The notes under the pieces were generated by a model that had not been told where the DNA came from, made no database searches, and saw only the letters and a list, made by a program, of their open reading frames with translations. A stretch of 31,793 nucleotides of DNA from Stercoripulliclostridium_A sp964480195 (lineage in GTDB: Bacteria; Bacillota; Clostridia; Christensenellales; DTU072). Location: the NCBI GenBank assembly GCA_964480195.1, contig CAYZOJ010000015.1, positions 1 through 31,793 on the forward strand. The letters run 5' to 3'. The translations under genes were made by a program, and so were the position numbers. Below are positions 31,769-31,793 of the stretch, piece by piece (position 1 is the first letter of the stretch; every line of letters begins with the position of its first letter).

Positions 31769-31793
31769 GGATAACAAATTAAAACATATATGA

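Overview
The window looks like a scaffold from an uncultivated, low-to-moderate GC member of the Bacillota, class Clostridia. The basis is a block of genes in classic clostridial order (ruvC-ruvA-ruvB-queA-tgt-yajC, a TIGR04086-type membrane gene, secD-secF, recJ, rel), a long-form HPF, ClpC, a YugP-like zinc peptidase, a TM1266-like small protein, tRNAs with encoded CCA, and strong GGAGG ribosome binding sites. No rRNA, CRISPR array, prophage or complete transposon is visible. Genus cannot be read from the sequence alone.

Layout. 1-198: two copies of a repeat that starts exactly at the window edge. 229-1542: lipoprotein HtrA-type protease. 1784-2316: six tRNA genes on the minus strand (transcribed Pro-Met-Asp-Phe-Thr-Tyr) with a clean promoter and terminator. 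2588-5209: CtpE-like P-type ATPase. 5279-5378: a 100-N gap whose two flanks are the same 55 bases, so it is probably artificial. 5428-12289 (minus): rel, recJ, secF, secD. 12482-12910 (plus): TIGR04086 membrane protein. 12956-17757 (minus): yajC behind its own promoter, and the ruvC-ruvA-ruvB-queA-tgt operon. 17815-20571 (minus): a TM1266-like protein plus a three-gene SsuABC/ThiXYZ-type ABC importer behind a strong promoter and a structured leader. 20696-27930 (minus): galU-clpC-hpf-TIM barrel-pgi-degenerate ABC ATPase, apparently one long operon. 28053-28664 (plus): GtrA-like protein, divergent from galU. 28731-29459 (minus): zinc peptidase. 29578-29664: tRNA-Leu. 29935-31471 (minus): an accessory-looking unit with a possible DinB-like protein, a nitrilase-superfamily amidohydrolase and a possible 36-codon ORF. 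31746-31768: terminator of a gene beyond the right edge.

How it works together. Most of the window is housekeeping: Holliday-junction resolution (RuvABC), tRNA queuosine synthesis (QueA, Tgt), Sec export (YajC, SecD, SecF), recombination (RecJ), and stringent response, ribosome hibernation and proteolysis (Rel, HPF, ClpC). Stop-start overlaps of the form TAATG recur at gene junctions (secD/secF, ruvC/ruvA, ruvA/ruvB, permease/ATPase), pointing to translational coupling as a general habit here.

The less ordinary parts are the leader RNA and importer operon next to the TM1266-like gene, an ABC ATPase homologue that has lost nearly every catalytic motif, a ruvC promoter that would give a leaderless mRNA, and the nitrilase/DinB-like unit near the right edge.
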